Notes: a model not told the origin generated them from the sequence alone. Counted from the first letter of the stretch, positions 1-10,647 are shown. The stretch: DNA of 64,000 nt from Ceratothoa steindachneri (GCA_963969495.1 OZ018320.1:78489313-78553312); one strand, 5' to 3'. Program-made: numbers and translations.

Positions 1-388
1 TTACAAATTTATATTAAATAATTTTACTCAATTCAGAAAACATAAAAGGAAATAAAATTACGTTAAATATAGCCATTTCGATTTATATATTTTTTAGGTA
101 AATAGCATCGCTGGCAAATCCATTTTTCTTGTTCCTCCAATTTTGTGTTAACGGTCTTGACTTTACATCTAATTAAGAAAGAGTATTTAAAATTGCAATC
201 AAAATATAATTAGGAAAACAATAAAATGAAAAGGAATAAATGAATAAATAAACTGGAAAATATTTTATATGGTTAATTATTTATTGTGATTCTTACAATG
301 GAAGTTGTGCAGACCTAAAAGATAGAATAAAAATAAGAATATATTTTAAATGATATAAGTCACTTATGTGTTTGTTGGCCTAGATAGC

Positions 389-400
389 ATATATATAAAT

Positions 401-482
<82 letters not shown>
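389..482. repeat. (AT)n microsatellite at 3' side of PLE-A, copy 1
   Basis: An almost pure AT dinucleotide run with a few AAT interruptions at its left end. It abuts the 3' end of the minus-strand PLE-A. The poly-Tyr/Ile ORFs that cross it are artefacts of the dinucleotide. Confidence 0.95.
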
Positions 483-486
<4 letters not shown>

Positions 487-489
487 AGA

Positions 490-575
490 ATAAAAGAAAC
501 CACAAGTGATGTAAGGTTCTCTATTACTGACCTTTCGCTTCTCTCGAGCTTCCTCAGTGTAACAAGAAACTAAGA
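490..575 (-). ncRNA. Hammerhead-like motif at 3' end of PLE-A, copy 1
   Basis: The minus strand shows CTGAGGA (557-551), a possible 3 bp stem II GCU/AGC, then GAAA (536-533), followed by AGGU and a downstream ACCU that could close stem III. Box order and spacing resemble hammerhead ribozymes, whose core is CUGANGA plus GAAA. There is one extra base before stem II, and I could not find a convincing stem I. Penelope-like elements are known to carry such ribozymes. It may be decayed or inactive. The equivalent in copy 2 is 6287-6372. Confidence 0.35.
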
Positions 576-707
576 CAAAAAATGAACGGGACCGCCGTCT
601 TATATACGCATAGTCCGAGCTCGTCGCTGATTCGTCGGTTTTCTGAAGAGTCCAGGTGGGTGTTAGAGCGTTCCATCGCCGTGAGGTTGTTCTGCTTCTT
701 TTCGCGA

Positions 708-1048
708 TAAAGGAGGCAACGGAAAGGGGAAAACACATGCTCAGCCACGTTCCGATGTATGTTGAAGAAGCCTGAATTGGCCTTCAATCATTTTTACGTA
801 GCTATGAATGTCGCTTCCAATGCCTTCTTTCCCCTTCCGTTGGATGCATATGCGACTGCTTTTGCCTCCGTCCAGCTGATGCGGTGGTCGGCATCTCGCG
901 GGTGTTAGGTGAGAGTGTTGCTGAACCGACATGCCCGAATGTCCTGCTTGTGCTCACTCACTCTGGTGTCTACGCCCCTGTATGTCTCACCAAACTAAGC
1001 CAGGGGGAAGTCGCTGCAGGGCACCCTGTATACGAAAGAGTTTGTATT
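708..1048 (-). pseudogene. PLE-A GIY-YIG endonuclease domain (broken), copy 1
   Basis: Reading the minus strand from 1048, the protein begins NTNSFVYRVPCSD, then runs through FGETYRGVDTRVSEHK, a SNTL block, DHRISWTEAKAVAY and ANSGFFNIHRNVAEH. This is the pattern of the GIY-YIG nuclease of Penelope-like elements, which nicks target DNA for reverse transcription. GIY appears as VYR, and the Tyr before the second-motif Gly is replaced by a stop. I count four in-frame stops, so it is dead. It lies directly downstream of the RT domain, which is the canonical Penelope order. Confidence 0.8.
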
Positions 1049-1089
1049 GATTCCCATCTTAGTTTTGGGATGGCTGTTATCTCCGACTT

Positions 1090-2640
1090 TGACGCCAGCT
1101 TAAAAGGCGACTCTAGTAGAGGATACTAGCTTTCTTCCTATTGTGATAGAGAGAGGGCTAGTAGGAGATGAAATGGACTTTTTGTTAGGCATCTCTTCCC
1201 CTACTGCTGCAGCACGCTGGCCGATGTTAATGGCCTTGCACCTTACCCTCTTGATGAAAGCCACAGGGTACCTCAGCTTCTGGAAGGAGTCTTGGATGTG
1301 CATCTCCTCCTGTGAGAAGCACTCTTGGCTAAAAATCTTCCGTGCGCACAGAAAGAGCCCGCTGAAGATGCCCATTTTGGTCCGAGAATCGTTGGCTGAC
1401 AGGTAGTGGACAAACTTAGCTTTGTTGGTTGGCATCCTGTAGACGAAGAATTTCAAACCTTCATCGGTCCTGTGTAATTTCACATCTAGAAAGGTAAGCG
1501 TGGCGTCGTCTCCCTCTACCCCCACGGTAAATTTGATGGTTTGGTGAAGGTCGTTGATTCTTCGGAGTAAATTTTCGTGGGTGAGGCGTCGTGGGACGAT
1601 CACGATCGTGTCATCTACGTACCTGAGCTATTTGATGTATGACCCTAGCACTTCCCTTATCGGTCCAGCCTCCATTTTCAACATAAACAGGTAAGCTAAT
1701 AGGGCGGACAGAGGCGATACCATGAATATCCTGTACACCTGTTGGTACTCCTGTTCACGAAAAGTGAAATTGTTGAACCTAACGCAGAGCTCAACCAGCT
1801 TCGTGAAATCGCACTGAGGGAGGGATAGAGACTCGTACCTGTCTCTCGTGACGATTCCGGACGGCTTACATTGCTTCTTCAATTAGGATATTAGTGAAGA
1901 AGGAGACATTGAAACTAAAGAGTTTCTTTTTTTTGACGTTTACTCCATGTAGTCTCTCTATTAGGTCTGACAAGTTTTTTTTTTCAGATGGGCACAACTG
2001 ATGCTGCCTCTCATACTTGGCAGTGGACGCGCAACTATTTTTGCCTGTCTATGTGGGGCGCTGTCTATCCCGAAAGTGATAGATCGCATTGGGATGTTTG
2101 GTTTATGTGTATTTGGTGATCCTGTCCTAATTGGAGTCCTCGGGCTCTATTCTAGTAGATAGATGAGCTTCTTTCCACTCTCTGTGCGTTTAAGGATCTT
2201 CCTCACTTCCTTGTTGAAAGTTATTGCTTTTTGTAATGCTGTGCCAGCAATGACTTTCTCGTAGGTGTTTCGGTCGCTAAGTAAGTTAGTCATATTTTCA
2301 CGTATTTTCTCTTAATCCCTCGTATTCCTGAGCACATTAATGTATCTACATGGGATTGGCCATGATGATTACTCTGGCGCAGTATGGAATACACAAATCA
2401 ATCCCTGTATGACGTCCTCAAGTAGGTCGGATCCCCTCATGCCAACGGCAAATTTAAGGTCCAAAGAAAGGACCTGCCTCTCGGGGAGGGGAGGGAAGGG
2501 GGTTAAGCACGTGGTCAGAGAGGTTTTGGATAATGCTCTTTCAGCCCACTTTGTTCCAGTCCGTCCGATGGCATTTAATATTCATAAGTATGGGATTTGT
2601 TATAATCCTGAAGCGTGTTCAATTAATGTGACGAAGCCAC
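1090..2640 (-). pseudogene. PLE-A reverse transcriptase (Penelope-like), broken, copy 1
   Basis: On the minus strand, 2640-1900 gives an N-terminal region with LLSDRNTYEKVIAGTALQKA and KTHKPNIPMR, typical of Penelope-like RT. 1882-1628 gives NNFTFREQEYQQVY followed by SPLSALLAYLFM, which is the RT palm motif region. 1603-1100 opens with IVPRRLTHENLLRRINDLH, just after the catalytic D-D position, then LDVKLHRTDEG and the thumb region. RT and the nuclease together copy the element RNA into chromosomal nicks. Several frameshifts and stops separate the pieces (near 1625, 1925 and 2160), so this is a pseudogene. Family assignment is firm; the exact start is not visible. Confidence 0.88.
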
Positions 2641-2671
2641 TTCAGATATGTCCTGGTTATCCTGTATACTG

Positions 2672-2675
2672 TTTA

Positions 2676-2758
<83 letters not shown>
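2672..2758. repeat. (AT)n microsatellite at 5' side of PLE-A, copy 1
   Basis: A pure AT run with one AC interruption. It separates the 3' end of PLE-B (right) from the 5' end of PLE-A (left) on the minus strand. Confidence 0.95.
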
Positions 2759-2760
<2 letters not shown>

Positions 2761-2871
2761 TATTGAAGTCCACATATGAGACAGCGTTATTAATTTTAAC
2801 TTGTATTTTCTTAATATTTCTTAAAAGTTTTTAACGGGGTCTTCGAGGCGAGAAAAAACATCCGCAAATGA

Positions 2872-2929
2872 CATTCTTTGTTCCTAGACGTCTTTCGACC
2901 ATCTTAGGTCATCTTCAGGGAATGAACAG
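2872..2929 (-). ncRNA. Hammerhead-ribozyme-like motif at 3' end of PLE-B, copy 1
   Basis: The minus strand reads CTGAAGA (2918-2912), a 4 bp stem II GACC/GGTC with a 6 base loop, GAAA (2896-2893), then the self-complementary AGACGTCT and TA. This matches the hammerhead core (C3-U4-G5-A6-N7-G8-A9 and G12-A13-A14), with a stem III that has no loop and so would work best as a dimer. The predicted cut is between 2885 and 2884. Stem I can form between TTCC and GGAA, plus an outer helix of C-G, U-A, U-A pairs. One extra T sits between the core and stem II. Such ribozymes are known in Penelope-like elements. Confidence 0.55.
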
Positions 2930-3431
2930 AAATGGGATTATTCAAAAATTGCTATTTTATATATGGTATTTCTACACGAACATAGGTATTAGAAAAATTG
3001 GCTTATTATGGCGCAAGAAAATTTTCAAGGGGAAACTAAGCGCTACAAGAAACATATAAAATTGGAAGGCTCAGATAGGCTGACTATTTGTCGCTCCGAT
3101 CTAGTTCTCTGGAAAAGGGGGCAAACGAAAATGAAGTTTGAAAAGTTGCTTCTTCAGCCGGAAACCATACTCCCGACATCTCAGCGTCTCCGAGTTGACC
3201 GCCGTTAAAAGATGCAATTATCACGAATAGAACCGAAAATATATTAAACATAGGAATAACTGGAAAAGTATATAAACGCGCATAAATGACAAATGAAGAT
3301 TATAGGGAGAAATAAGCCTGTCGAAACAAAGAGTGACCATAAAAAATAAATAAGCAATAACAATTTCTAAGGGGTGAACATTATCATGAATAAAACAGAA
3401 AATATATTAACTATAGGAATAACTAGAAAAG

Positions 3432-3857
3432 CTAATTATTAATTAGGTCGGTGGTTTTATCTTTAAGGTCATTTTTGAACATTTTTGTGATACAAGGGTC
3501 CACAAGATACACACCAGGGCTGAGGTTAAAATTACAATTAGAAGTAAGCTGTATAATCGCAGATTCCAAAAGATTTTGTGAAATGAAGTCTTTCGATCTG
3601 GCGATCACAGAACTCTCGGTCCAATTTATCCGATGAGAGTTTTCACTCAAATGAATAAATATTGCATTTGATGTTTTCCCAGTATTTATAGAATACTTAT
3701 GCTGTTTAATACGTACGTCCAAATCTTTGCTAGATTGGCTGATATATATAGAGGAACAATCTAAACATGGAATATTGTACTCGTATATTATGTTGTTGCT
3801 TTCATTAGGGCTATTTTTTATTAACATTAAATTTAGTTTAGAATTAGAAAAAGACAA
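3432..3857 (-). pseudogene. PLE-B GIY-YIG endonuclease fragment, copy 1
   Basis: An uninterrupted 141-codon minus-strand ORF. It contains IIYEYNIPCLDCSSIYISQS (GIY-YIG region; the second motif is YIS rather than YIG), DVRIKQHKYS, HLSENSHRINWTES, LLESAIIQ and NFNLSPGVYLVDPCI. This is the C-terminal nuclease of a second Penelope-like element, different from PLE-A. The matching RT is missing: to the right lie a tRNA-like repeat pair and an inverted fragment of the linker. It may still be translatable, but without RT it is an orphan domain. The hammerhead-like motif lies about 0.5 kb downstream. Confidence 0.82.
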
Positions 3858-4020
3858 TTATCTCCCATTCTTAATTTTTTTTTATACATAGAAAATCATT
3901 TCAATGTAAATCCAGTATTTATAGGAAACTAACAAATAACTTAACTTATGTCCATTTTCATTTAGGCCACCACCTTAAAATCAAAATATCTATTTTTCCT
4001 CTATGTTTTGACGTGCATTT

Positions 4021-4208
4021 GTAGATAGAGGGGGAGTAGGAAAAGGGGCAAAGAAAAAATAATAGCGTAGACGAGTTGCGAACAGCTTCCCGCGTCGCTG
4101 GACCACTGTTAGCCCTCTCCGAATCCACTCGGCTATCCTGAGTCTCAAAAAAAGACTCATTCAAACGAAGCTTTTAAGCCGCTCCCCTGCACTTCTCGTA
4201 CGCTATAC
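4021..4208 (-). repeat. tRNA-related repeat (SINE-like), first of pair, copy 1
   Basis: The minus strand begins with a short hairpin (GAGTCTTTTTTTGAGACTC), then AGGATAGCCGAGTGGATT, which looks like the start of a class II tRNA (Leu/Ser type) including an A box at 4136-4125. A B-box-like GTTCGCAAC follows at 4083-4075. It is not a foldable intact tRNA. A diverged copy lies 292 bp away at 4313. A tRNA-derived SINE promoter is the simplest reading, but I cannot identify the family. Confidence 0.55.
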
Positions 4209-4312
4209 AACCCCCCTCCTACAAGCGGGGCGTATTTTGAAGAAATGAAGAGAGCCCGTTTAGAAATGTTATCCAAGGGCTAACGTCCCCCCTCCAGGGT
4301 CTGGGCACCATT

Positions 4313-4499
4313 GTAGATGGAGAGAGTAGAAAAAGGAGCAAAGAAAAAATAATAGCGTAGGCTAGTTGCGATCTGCTTCCCGCGTCGCTGGACCACTGTT
4401 AGACCGCGGCGAATCCACTCGACCATCCTGAGTCTCAAAAAAAGACTCATTCAAACGAAGTTTTTAAGCCGCTTGCCTGCACTTCTCATGCGCTATACA
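4313..4499 (-). repeat. tRNA-related repeat (SINE-like), second of pair, copy 1
   Basis: A diverged direct copy of 4021-4208, with the same hairpin, A-box-like ATGGTCGAGTGG (4426-4415) and a weaker B box (4373-4365). The two copies differ at many positions, so they are older than the 5.8 kb duplication that carried both along. Confidence 0.55.
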
Positions 4500-4509
4500 T
4501 TACGCATTG

Positions 4510-4840
4510 TCAGTCCCCAGTATTTGGATAAAGAAATCGAATACATAAGAAAAATTGCTACAGATTTATGTTATCCTTCACATATACTTGATATTTACTA
4601 TAATAAAGCCCACAAAAAGTTTTATAATGGAAGTACCAGTTAGAAAGAAACCCCCAGGAACATCTTCAGTTTACCTGATTCTAGTGGTTTTGAAACCATA
4701 AAATTATTGTTGAAATATCTTATTGTAAACCTTGTCTTTTCTATAATAATATACTAAAAGGAATGTTAATAAAAAATAGCTCTAATTAAAGCAACAGCAT
4801 CATATATAAAATTCCATGTTCGGATTGTCATATTTTTAAG
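4510..4840 (+). pseudogene. PLE-B linker and nuclease start, inverted fragment, copy 1
   Basis: The plus strand encodes KEIEYIRKIATDLCYPSHIL and NKAHKKFYNG, then a KNSSN block ending in SIIYKIPCSDCHIF. The last part is the same region as the start of the minus-strand nuclease at 3857 (KNSPNESNNIIYEYNIPC). It is therefore the RT-to-nuclease linker plus the first nuclease motif of a PLE-B-type element, in the opposite orientation, with stops. Inverted partial copies are known for Penelope elements. Confidence 0.65.
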
Positions 4841-5230
4841 CTTTCATATTTTCATTACTTCATTAGTTTTGTGTCTCTTATTGATATTTTAGCTTCTCAT
4901 CAAATTGCATCTAACTATATTTTTTTTTGGTTTTAAATGACAAAATACGCTCTTTAGCCTTTAAATACTGTTACAATTTTAGGCTCTTTAAAATATTTTC
5001 CGCCGTCGTTTCCAAATACGATTTGCCAATCTTGAAAAAACTATAAGTTCCCTGTTGGATTTCCTCAGTATTTCCATTGTATTTACTATTTAATTCGTCT
5101 CCAAATTAATATTCATGTTTAAAAGTTTTTTGTGTAAAAACTTTTATGTATATATTTAATTAGTCTGTATTTTGTACTTTTTAATTAGCATTGATGATAG
5201 GATTGGTGATAATCCTGAAACGTTTGCAAT

Positions 5231-5793
5231 TTAATCCTGAAACGTTTGCAATTTACAACTATTTAATTTATCTTTGAATACATTAAGAGTTAAGAGGAAC
5301 ACGCTCTTTTAGCAATGATTGTAAGCAAATTAATGATTTTTGTAAATATAAAAACATTGTTTTTTTGTAAAACAATAGTGCAGGAATAATTTCAGTGAAT
5401 TACCTATAGTGTTATTAGGATGAATCATGAAGTATTATTTGTTAACGAACATGGTTAATTTTCGAGAAGTTTCTTTAAATGTAAAAGTAAGTACAATAGG
5501 TAAGAGAGAGAGAAAAAAAGAAGAAAAACATTACAATTAAAATAGCTTCAAGTGCAGGAATAATTTCAGTGAATTACCTATAGTGTTATTAGGATGAATC
5601 ATGAAGTATTATTTGTTAACGAACATGGTTAATTTTCGAGAAGTTTCTTTAAATGTAAAAGTAAGTACAATAGGTAAGAGAGAGAGAAAAAAAGAAGAAA
5701 AACATTACAATTAAAATAGCTTCAAGTGAGGTCTAGGCTGTGGCCAACCTTTTTTTCGCTCAAAGAATGATATTTTTAAGTACTGTTAGAAGA
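5231..5793. repeat. Spacer between the two tandem units
   Basis: This DNA lies between the two units. The left junction carries a short direct duplication: AATCCTGAAACGTTTGCAAT occurs at about 5210 and again at about 5232. The spacer contains the two 174 bp repeats listed separately and no coding sequence. In copy 2 the same junction point (11037) continues instead into PLE 5' sequence, so copy 1 is the rearranged side. Confidence 0.7.
5377..5724. repeat. Two tandem copies of a 174 bp repeat
   Basis: The sequence starting AGTGCAGGAATAATTTCAGT at 5377 is repeated at 5551 with no difference that I could see, and the second copy ends at 5724. It is not coding. It occurs only once in the window, in the spacer between the two 5.8 kb units, which suggests a separate recent duplication at the array junction. 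Confidence 0.9.
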
Positions 5794-6193
5794 TTACAAA
5801 TTTATATTAAATAATTTTACTCAATTCAGAAAACATAAAAGGAAATAAAATTACGTTAAATATAGCCATTTCGATTTATATATTTTTTAGGTAAATAGCA
5901 TCGCTGGCAAATCCATTTTTCTTGTTCCTCCAATTTTGTGTTAACGGTCTTGACTTTACATCTAATTAAGAAAGAGTATTTAAAATTGCAATCAAAATAT
6001 AATTAGGAAAACAATAAAATGAAAAGGAATAAATGAATAAATAAACTGGAAAATATTTTATATGGTTAATTATTTATTGTGATTCTTACAATGGAAGTTG
6101 TGCAGACCTAAAAGATAGAATAAAAATAAGAATATATTTTAAATGATATAAGTCACTTATGTGTTTGTTGGCCTAGATAGCATATATATAAAT

Positions 6194-6283
<90 letters not shown>

Positions 6284-6504
6284 AGAATAAAAGAAACCAC
6301 AAGTGATGTAAGGTTCTCTATTACTGACCTTTCGCTTCTCTCGAGCTTCCTCAGTGTAACAAGAAACTAAGACAAAAAATGAACGGGACCGCCGTCTTAT
6401 ATACGCATAGTCCGAGCTCGTCGCTGATTCGTCGGTTTTCTGAAGAGTCCAGGTGGGTGTTAGAGCGTTCCATCGCCGTGAGGTTGTTCTGCTTCTTTTC
6501 GCGA

Positions 6505-6845
6505 TAAAGGAGGCAACGGAAAGGGGAAAACACATGCTCAGCCACGTTCCGATGTATGTTGAAGAAGCCTGAATTGGCCTTCAATCATTTTTACGTAGCT
6601 ATGAATGTCGCTTCCAATGCCTTCTTTCCCCTTCCGTTGGATGCATATGCGACTGCTTTTGCCTCCGTCCAGCTGATGCGGTGGTCGGCATCTCGCGGGT
6701 GTTAGGTGAGAGTGTTGCTGAACCGACATGCCCGAATGTCCTGCTTGTGCTCACTCACTCTGGTGTCTACGCCCCTGTATGTCTCACCAAACTAAGCCAG
6801 GGGGAAGTCGCTGCAGGGCACCCTGTATACGAAAGAGTTTGTATT
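6505..6845 (-). pseudogene. PLE-A GIY-YIG endonuclease domain (broken), copy 2
   Basis: The same domain as 708-1048, shifted by 5797, with identical motifs and the same in-frame stops. The shared lesions show that the domain was already dead before the tandem duplication. Confidence 0.8.
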
Positions 6846-6886
6846 GATTCCCATCTTAGTTTTGGGATGGCTGTTATCTCCGACTT

Positions 6887-8447
6887 TGACGCCAGCTTAA
6901 AAGGCGACTCTAGTAGAGGATACTAGCTTTCTTCCTATTGTGATAGAGAGAGGGCTAGTAGGAGATGAAATGGACTTTTTGTTAGGCATCTCTTCCCCTA
7001 CTGCTGCAGCACGCTGGCCGATGTTAATGGCCTTGCACCTTACCCTCTTGATGAAAGCCACAGGGTACCTCAGCTTCTGGAAGGAGTCTTGGATGTGCAT
7101 CTCCTCCTGTGAGAAGCACTCTTGGCTAAAAATCTTCCGTGCGCACAGAAAGAGCCCGCTGAAGATGCCCATTTTGGTCCGAGAATCGTTGGCTGACAGG
7201 TAGTGGACAAACTTAGCTTTGTTGGTTGGCATCCTGTAGACGAAGAATTTCAAACCTTCATCGGTCCTGTGTAATTTCACATCTAGAAAGGTAAGCGTGG
7301 CGTCGTCTCCCTCTACCCCCACGGTAAATTTGATGGTTTGGTGAAGGTCGTTGATTCTTCGGAGTAAATTTTCGTGGGTGAGGCGTCGTGGGACGATCAC
7401 GATCGTGTCATCTACGTACCTGAGCTATTTGATGTATGACCCTAGCACTTCCCTTATCGGTCCAGCCTCCATTTTCAACATAAACAGGTAAGCTAATAGG
7501 GCGGACAGAGGCGATACCATGAATATCCTGTACACCTGTTGGTACTCCTGTTCACGAAAAGTGAAATTGTTGAACCTAACGCAGAGCTCAACCAGCTTCG
7601 TGAAATCGCACTGAGGGAGGGATAGAGACTCGTACCTGTCTCTCGTGACGATTCCGGACGGCTTACATTGCTTCTTCAATTAGGATATTAGTGAAGAAGG
7701 AGACATTGAAACTAAAGAGTTTCTTTTTTTTGACGTTTACTCCATGTAGTCTCTCTATTAGGTCTGACAAGTTTTTTTTTTCAGATGGGCACAACTGATG
7801 CTGCCTCTCATACTTGGCAGTGGACGCGCAACTATTTTTGCCTGTCTATGTGGGGCGCTGTCTATCCCGAAAGTGATAGATCGCATTGGGATGTTTGGTT
7901 TATGTGTATTTGGTGATCCTGTCCTAATTGGAGTCCTCGGGCTCTATTCTAGTAGATAGATGAGCTTCTTTCCACTCTCTGTGCGTTTAAGGATCTTCCT
8001 CACTTCCTTGTTGAAAGTTATTGCTTTTTGTAATGCTGTGCCAGCAATGACTTTCTCGTAGGTGTTTCGGTCGCTAAGTAAGTTAGTCATATTTTCACGT
8101 ATTTTCTCTTAATCCCTCGTATTCCTGAGCACATTAATGTATCTACATGGGATTGGCCATGATGATTACTCTGGCGCAGTATGGAATACACAAATCAATC
8201 CCTGTATGACGTCCTCAAGTAGGTCGGATCCCCTCATGCCAACGGCAAATTTAAGGTCCAAAGAAAGGACCTGCCTCTCGGGGAGGGGAGGGAAGGGGGT
8301 TAAGCACGTGGTCAGAGAGGTTTTGGATAATGCTCTTTCAGCCCACTTTGTTCCAGTCCGTCCGATGGCATTTAATATTCATAAGTATGGGATTTGTTAT
8401 AATCCTGAAGCGTGTTCAATTAATGTGACGAAGCCACTTCAGATATG
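6887..8447 (-). pseudogene. PLE-A reverse transcriptase, broken, copy 2
   Basis: Duplicate of 1090-2640. The open pieces 7400-6897 and 7679-7425 encode the same thumb and palm segments (IVPRRLTHENLLRRINDLH; SPLSALLAYLFM), separated by the same frameshifts. The N-terminal part with KTHKPNIPMR lies at about 7900. Order on the minus strand is N-terminus, RT, nuclease, hammerhead-like motif, AT tract. Confidence 0.88.
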
Positions 8448-8474
8448 TCCTGGTTATCCTGTATACTGTTTATA

Positions 8475-8567
<93 letters not shown>

Positions 8568-8678
8568 TATTGAAGTCCACATATGAGACAGCGTTATTAA
8601 TTTTAACTTGTATTTTCTTAATATTTCTTAAAAGTTTTTAACGGGGTCTTCGAGGCGAGAAAAAACATCCGCAAATGA

Positions 8679-8736
8679 CATTCTTTGTTCCTAGACGTCT
8701 TTCGACCATCTTAGGTCATCTTCAGGGAATGAACAG
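8679..8736 (-). ncRNA. Hammerhead-ribozyme-like motif of PLE-B, copy 2
   Basis: Identical to 2872-2929, with core CTGAAGA, stem II GACC/GGTC, GAAA and palindromic stem III AGACGTCT. Both units keep the core unchanged while the neighbouring proteins are broken; this may simply reflect recent duplication. Confidence 0.55.
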
Positions 8737-9238
8737 AAATGGGATTATTCAAAAATTGCTATTTTATATATGGTATTTCTACACGAACATAGGTATTAGA
8801 AAAATTGGCTTATTATGGCGCAAGAAAATTTTCAAGGGGAAACTAAGCGCTACAAGAAACATATAAAATTGGAAGGCTCAGATAGGCTGACTATTTGTCG
8901 CTCCGATCTAGTTCTCTGGAAAAGGGGGCAAACGAAAATGAAGTTTGAAAAGTTGCTTCTTCAGCCGGAAACCATACTCCCGACATCTCAGCGTCTCCGA
9001 GTTGACCGCCGTTAAAAGATGCAATTATCACGAATAGAACCGAAAATATATTAAACATAGGAATAACTGGAAAAGTATATAAACGCGCATAAATGACAAA
9101 TGAAGATTATAGGGAGAAATAAGCCTGTCGAAACAAAGAGTGACCATAAAAAATAAATAAGCAATAACAATTTCTAAGGGGTGAACATTATCATGAATAA
9201 AACAGAAAATATATTAACTATAGGAATAACTAGAAAAG

Positions 9239-9664
9239 CTAATTATTAATTAGGTCGGTGGTTTTATCTTTAAGGTCATTTTTGAACATTTTTGTGATAC
9301 AAGGGTCCACAAGATACACACCAGGGCTGAGGTTAAAATTACAATTAGAAGTAAGCTGTATAATCGCAGATTCCAAAAGATTTTGTGAAATGAAGTCTTT
9401 CGATCTGGCGATCACAGAACTCTCGGTCCAATTTATCCGATGAGAGTTTTCACTCAAATGAATAAATATTGCATTTGATGTTTTCCCAGTATTTATAGAA
9501 TACTTATGCTGTTTAATACGTACGTCCAAATCTTTGCTAGATTGGCTGATATATATAGAGGAACAATCTAAACATGGAATATTGTACTCGTATATTATGT
9601 TGTTGCTTTCATTAGGGCTATTTTTTATTAACATTAAATTTAGTTTAGAATTAGAAAAAGACAA
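9239..9664 (-). pseudogene. PLE-B GIY-YIG endonuclease fragment, copy 2
   Basis: The same 141-codon ORF as 3432-3857 with the same protein sequence. It is an orphan nuclease domain without its RT. The AT-rich stretch between it and 8866 (the hammerhead side) encodes only small unrelated ORFs. Confidence 0.82.
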
Positions 9665-9827
9665 TTATCTCCCATTCTTAATTTTTTTTTATACATAGAA
9701 AATCATTTCAATGTAAATCCAGTATTTATAGGAAACTAACAAATAACTTAACTTATGTCCATTTTCATTTAGGCCACCACCTTAAAATCAAAATATCTAT
9801 TTTTCCTCTATGTTTTGACGTGCATTT

Positions 9828-10306
9828 GTAGATAGAGGGGGAGTAGGAAAAGGGGCAAAGAAAAAATAATAGCGTAGACGAGTTGCGAACAGCTTCCCGC
9901 GTCGCTGGACCACTGTTAGCCCTCTCCGAATCCACTCGGCTATCCTGAGTCTCAAAAAAAGACTCATTCAAACGAAGCTTTTAAGCCGCTCCCCTGCACT
10001 TCTCGTACGCTATACAACCCCCCTCCTACAAGCGGGGCGTATTTTGAAGAAATGAAGAGAGCCCGTTTAGAAATGTTATCCAAGGGCTAACGTCCCCCCT
10101 CCAGGGTCTGGGCACCATTGTAGATGGAGAGAGTAGAAAAAGGAGCAAAGAAAAAATAATAGCGTAGGCTAGTTGCGATCTGCTTCCCGCGTCGCTGGAC
10201 CACTGTTAGACCGCGGCGAATCCACTCGACCATCCTGAGTCTCAAAAAAAGACTCATTCAAACGAAGTTTTTAAGCCGCTTGCCTGCACTTCTCGTGCGC
10301 TATACA
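9828..10306 (-). repeat. tRNA-related repeat pair, copy 2
   Basis: Duplicate of the pair at 4021-4208 and 4313-4499, offset by 5807: 9828-10015 and 10120-10306. Hairpin, A-box-like and B-box-like segments are preserved on the minus strand. Confidence 0.55.
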
Positions 10307-10316
10307 TTACGCATTG

Positions 10317-10647
10317 TCAGTCCCCAGTATTTGGATAAAGAAATCGAATACATAAGAAAAATTGCTACAGATTTATGTTATCCTTCACATATACTTGATA
10401 TTTACTATAATAAAGCCCACAAAAAGTTTTATAATGGAAGTACCAGTTAGAAAGAAACCCCCAGGAACATCTTCAGTTTACCTGATTCTAGTGGTTTTGA
10501 AACCATAAAATTATTGTTGAAATATCTTATTGTAAACCTTGTCTTTTCTATAATAATATACTAAAAGGAATGTTAATAAAAAATAGCTCTAATTAAAGCA
10601 ACAGCATCATATATAAAATTCCATGTTCGGATTGTCATATTTTTAAG
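10317..10647 (+). pseudogene. PLE-B linker and nuclease start, inverted fragment, copy 2
   Basis: Duplicate of 4510-4840 on the plus strand, opposite to the nuclease at 9239-9664, with the same stops. Confidence 0.65.

Larger units (their letters stand above)
1..5230. repeat. Tandem 5.8 kb unit, copy 1 (5' side cut by window edge)
   Basis: This stretch is nearly identical to 5794-11037. The offset is 5793 before the first AT tract, 5797 after it and 5807 after the second, so most of the length difference lies in the (AT)n tracts. I saw only scattered base changes, for example near 4488 and 4873. The unit carries PLE-A, PLE-B fragments and two tRNA-like repeats on the minus strand. Bases 1-388 are AT-rich and hold no gene I can recognise; 4850-5180 also shows nothing. 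Because the window starts inside the unit, the array may continue to the left. Confidence 0.95.

Noticed and set aside
708..3857. A permuted Penelope element with the nuclease before the RT, as in some recently described PLE clades
   Set aside because: PLE-A has its own GIY-YIG domain directly after its RT (1048-708), so the order is canonical; the nuclease at 3857-3432 belongs to a second, separate element.
4075..4136. An intact tRNA gene
   Set aside because: A-box and B-box-like segments exist, but the acceptor stem does not close and the anticodon arm is not evident; treated as a tRNA-derived repeat.
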